Shown here piece after piece: positions 30,731-32,395 of a stretch of 32,395 nucleotides of DNA. The DNA comes from a virus. The stretch is taken from the IMG/VR virus record IMGVR_UViG_3300030450_001181, positions 1 to 32,395 of that record, one strand, 5' to 3'. The translations under genes and the position numbers were made by a program. The stretch's first letter is position 1, and each line of letters opens with the position of its first letter. The notes below the pieces were generated by a model, which saw nothing but the letters and a program-made list of their open reading frames with translations, searched no databases and was not told the origin of the DNA.

Positions 30731-30920
30731 AAGACCAAGGGCTTGGGTTATTCGTTTGCCTGGTGGCTTTCTAGGAATGACTGAGTACGGTGGTTTTCAA
30801 ACTGTTGTTATGGCAGCTAATGCTGATAGCGCTTGGGAAGTTGCTGCTGAAACAGACTCTTGGGAAATGCTGGATTTTGATGTAGATACTGTGATGGTCT
30901 TTCCTAAAGACCCTAGATAA
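30552..30920 (+). CDS. Conserved-looking small protein after TerL, start uncertain
   Basis: The part beyond the TerL stop reads PRAWVIRLPGGFLGMTEYGG, then FQTVVMAANADSAWEVAAET and DSWEMLDFDVDTVMVFPKDP, a compact alpha/beta protein. The only upstream ATG is at 30552, which would overlap TerL by 179 nt. TTG codons at 30651 and 30663 and an internal ATG at 30777 are alternatives, and a TTG start near 30663 (85 aa) is the more economical. Its TAA abuts the convergent gene's stop (TAATTA at 30918-30923), with no spare base. It sits in the T7 19.5-like slot but is not recognised. Confidence 0.6.
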   Translation: MKIEPLKNVKQNSGILNWLHTREILKGLSTQKYLGFLLGRSHKVEEKKTGSQIEKKSDVKRPRAWVIRLPGGFLGMTEYGGFQTVVMAANADSAWEVAAETDSWEMLDFDVDTVMVFPKDPR

Positions 30921-31085
30921 TTATCGCCAGTTGCGTGGTTTCATTTCTGCTACTTGTTTTTCAAGAGCATTGATTCGATGGAATAATTCACGGATATCTC
31001 GTTCTTTTCTTGAGCTGTTATTACTTACAGCAACTACGACAGTTGTCGCAGCTACACCAATAAGAGCTGCCCAGATTTCAGTCAT
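30921..31085 (-). CDS. Small membrane protein with charged helix, 54 aa
   Basis: A 54-aa minus-strand gene starting MTEIWAALIGVAATTVVVAV, a single transmembrane helix (residues 4-20). A basic, coiled-coil-type helix follows (SRKERDIRELFHRINALEKQ) and then VAEMKPRNWR. Such an N-anchored helix is reminiscent of haemolysin XhlA-like or spanin-like lysis accessory proteins, but nothing specific identifies it. Its ATG overlaps the upstream gene stop by ATGA. Its stop meets the convergent gene's stop without a gap. Confidence 0.65.
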   Translation of the reverse strand: MTEIWAALIGVAATTVVVAVSNNSSRKERDIRELFHRINALEKQVAEMKPRNWR

Positions 31086-31234
31086 AGTTTTTTAACCCAT
31101 TCTTTGCCAGTAAAGATATAATCAATGCCTTTAATTCCTCCAGTGTTGGCGACATCTCCTGGCTTCCAATCTCTAGTTGATCCATCTGGGCCGAGAGATC
31201 GGGAAGAATATGATCCCGTATTTTCTCCTGCCAT
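31082..31234 (-). CDS. Small protein of unknown function with YIFTGKEWV end
   Basis: A 50-aa gene starting at ATG 31234, which has a strong Shine-Dalgarno (CTGGAGGTGCAATG). An ATG 21 nt upstream (31255) has none. The sequence is MAGENTGSYSSRSLGPDGST, then RDWKPGDVANTGGIKGIDYI and FTGKEWVKKL. The Gly/Ser-rich start and the GD...Y.FTG..WV ending resemble the early gene at 25936-26100. It overlaps the membrane-protein gene by ATGA; together they form a two-gene minus-strand unit inside the rightward block. Confidence 0.65.
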   Translation of the reverse strand: MAGENTGSYSSRSLGPDGSTRDWKPGDVANTGGIKGIDYIFTGKEWVKKL

Positions 31235-31316
31235 TGCACCTCCAGCTGAGCACATAGTTGTAATTTTGTATTTAATTAAGTTTACAGCTAGTCTTTAGCC
31301 GTGTCTCTTTCTATTT
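31235..31316. promoter_or_regulatory. Short divergent intergenic region
   Basis: 82 nt between the minus-strand pair and the rightward holin-like gene. It is AT-rich (TTTAATTAAG near 31269-31278) and should hold promoter signals in both directions. No consensus -35/-10 or phage promoter could be assigned. Confidence 0.35.
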
Positions 31317-31775
31317 ATGTCAGACCAACAGACCTCCCCACCTTCTGATAAGAAGGAAGAAAAAAAGAAAAGTGTATTGAATAAACTTCAGGAGATGACT
31401 CCCGATAAAGATGAACAGATTGCTTTAGTCGGAGTAGCAGTCCGTTTAGGAATTGTGGTGTGGTCAGGATTCTGTCTCACATTGGCTTATATAGATATTC
31501 CAGGCTTCGCTAAACAAACCTTCGATCCAACCTTTATAGCTTCGATCTTTACTAGTACTCTGACTACCTTCGGAGTCCAGGCAGCATCCAAGAAGGGTGG
31601 CGGAGGACTCTCTAAGGATGATGTAGAAAAAATGATGGCCTCTAAGTCTGGAGCTGGTGAACAAGTTATTAGAGTACAAACTCCAATCCGAATCCAGTCA
31701 CCAGACGGACAAGAGATTCAGCAGATTGTTGAAGCTCCTGCTAAACCACCTACTCCACCAGAAGAAACCGTATGA
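31317..31775 (+). CDS. Holin-like two-helix membrane protein
   Basis: A 152-aa protein with a polar Lys/Glu-rich N-terminus (residues 1-33), then two hydrophobic segments, about 35-58 (IALVGVAVRLGIVVWSGFCL...) and about 72-90 (TFIASIFTSTLTTFGVQAAS). A Gly/Lys linker and a polar Pro-rich tail ending KPPTPPEETV complete it. This is a class II holin-like layout, placed near terminase genes as in many T7-like phages, but no endolysin follows immediately in the window. No Shine-Dalgarno precedes the ATG at 31317. Its stop overlaps the next gene (ATGA). Confidence 0.6.
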   Translation: MSDQQTSPPSDKKEEKKKSVLNKLQEMTPDKDEQIALVGVAVRLGIVVWSGFCLTLAYIDIPGFAKQTFDPTFIASIFTSTLTTFGVQAASKKGGGGLSKDDVEKMMASKSGAGEQVIRVQTPIRIQSPDGQEIQQIVEAPAKPPTPPEETV

Positions 31776-32263
31776 AGAAGTTACTGTTCCTGCTACTGCC
31801 TGGCTTGGTGGTGGCAATCCCAGTTCGAGCTGATATAACTCATGCCATAACTACGAGCACTCAGCTTACGGTTAATGCCGCTGCTACAGCAGCAGAACGT
31901 ATTGGCTCATCTTTCTCGGTATCGGGAAGCAACATAGACACAACTGATGGAACAACTGCAAGCACCGTCTCTGCTGGGACAATTACGAGTGGCGTTTATT
32001 CGCCTGGGACTATTGCCGCCACCCAAGACAATCCAGGCGCAGCGTTTTCCTACAGTGCGAGCTATCTACAAGGCGATGCGGTTCCCACATCAGCCCCATC
32101 GGTAGGCGCAGTAGGCAACTTTAGTGATGTAACTTCTACTGCTGCTGGTACTGCTGGCTCATTAGCAGGCACGATTACTAGTCAAGGTGTATTTACGATC
32201 ACGGCTGGTGGCGCAGGTACTTCTGCAATTGGAAGTATGGAGAGTGCTTTAACTATTAAGTGA
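31772..32263 (+). CDS. Secreted Ser/Thr/Ala/Gly-rich protein with signal peptide
   Basis: A 163-aa protein with a clear signal peptide, MKKLLFLLLPGLVVAIPVRA, with likely cleavage after VRA (Ala-x-Ala-like). The mature part is low-complexity with repeated small residues (SVSGSNIDTTDGTTASTVSA, GTITSGVYSPGTIAATQD, SQGVFTITAGGAGTSAIGSM), suggesting a beta-rich or repetitive exported protein. Signal-peptide proteins are unusual in a lytic podovirus. Envelope modification or virion decoration are possible roles. The start overlaps the holin-like gene stop (ATGA). Confidence 0.75.
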   Translation: MKKLLFLLLPGLVVAIPVRADITHAITTSTQLTVNAAATAAERIGSSFSVSGSNIDTTDGTTASTVSAGTITSGVYSPGTIAATQDNPGAAFSYSASYLQGDAVPTSAPSVGAVGNFSDVTSTAAGTAGSLAGTITSQGVFTITAGGAGTSAIGSMESALTIK

Positions 32264-32395
32264 TGAAGCGGCTTCTGCCACTGTTATTACTTATAAGTTC
32301 TCCTGCTTATAGTGTTCCTGTAGTGCCAAACTTCTCTCAGGGAAGCATGCAAAGTACTACTCGAACTGTTTCAACAGTGGTAGAAAGTATTGTCT
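32263..32395 (+). CDS. Second signal-peptide protein, partial (runs off window end)
   Basis: A partial gene whose ATG (32263) overlaps the previous stop by one base (TGATG), so the two are coupled. It begins MKRLLPLLLLISSPAYSVPV, an n-region with two basic residues, a hydrophobic core and a likely cleavage site after AYS or SVP. It continues VPNFSQGSMQSTTRTVSTVV. Together with the preceding gene it forms a tandem of exported proteins. The 3' end is outside the window, so its size and class are unknown. Confidence 0.65.
   Translation, partial: MKRLLPLLLLISSPAYSVPVVPNFSQGSMQSTTRTVSTVVESIV

Noticed and set aside
31234-31255. Upstream ATG (MCSAGGA) for the 50-aa gene
   Set aside because: Only the downstream ATG has a Shine-Dalgarno (GGAGG).
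1-32395. CRISPR array, insertion sequence, integrase or photosynthesis genes
   Set aside because: None was seen; repeats present are protein-coding or leader motifs.

Overview
The window is most of the genome of a T7-like podovirus (Autographiviridae-type), most probably a marine cyanophage of the Prochlorococcus/Synechococcus group. It carries a single-subunit phage RNA polymerase, a gp2.5-type SSB, endonuclease I, a primase-helicase and a 5'-3' exonuclease. The portal, scaffold, capsid, tail tubes A and B, gp13/gp14/gp15/gp16-like ejected proteins and T7-type tail fibre follow in T7 order. Host assignment is an inference from overall gene content and small-gene style. No photosynthesis gene, integrase or tRNA gene was seen here, and both window ends cut through genes.

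Layout. Almost everything from 28.4 kb down to 1 is on the minus strand and reads leftwards. Bases 28.4-25.8 kb hold about a dozen small early genes, several separated by structured RNA leaders. Bases 25.8-19.4 kb hold RNA polymerase and the replication/nucleotide module, a tightly packed operon in which consecutive genes usually overlap by ATGA. Bases 19.4-15.4 kb hold the head genes, with a strong terminator just after the capsid gene, where T7 has T-phi. Bases 15.3-0.8 kb hold the tail tubes and very large ejected proteins, and 0.8-0 kb the N-terminus of the tail fibre. From 28.77 kb rightwards the strand switches: TerS, TerL and a small gene, two small minus-strand genes, a two-helix holin-like protein and two tandem signal-peptide proteins. 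The terminase block is therefore divergent from the early block, unlike T7, where everything points one way.

Three points stand out. (1) The replication module is complete except for a DNA polymerase: nothing between the RNA polymerase and the portal, or elsewhere in the window, is a polymerase. I recall a published cyanopodovirus lineage described as lacking this gene, so the absence may be known. (2) Two early intergenic junctions (27.50-27.54 and 28.04-28.09 kb) carry compact tRNA-like folds without an anticodon arm. Their stems differ in sequence but keep pairing, and their 7-nt loops resemble T-loops. Each is followed by a stable hairpin and a shared leader, AACCCACCACAAGGAG, which recurs in related forms at four other sites. 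I know of no described element of this kind. (3) The 2270-aa ejected protein combines an ADP-ribosyltransferase-like region and an HExxH metallopeptidase-like region in the style of 'polyvalent' proteins, while the cell-wall hydrolase lies in the neighbouring 1054-aa protein.
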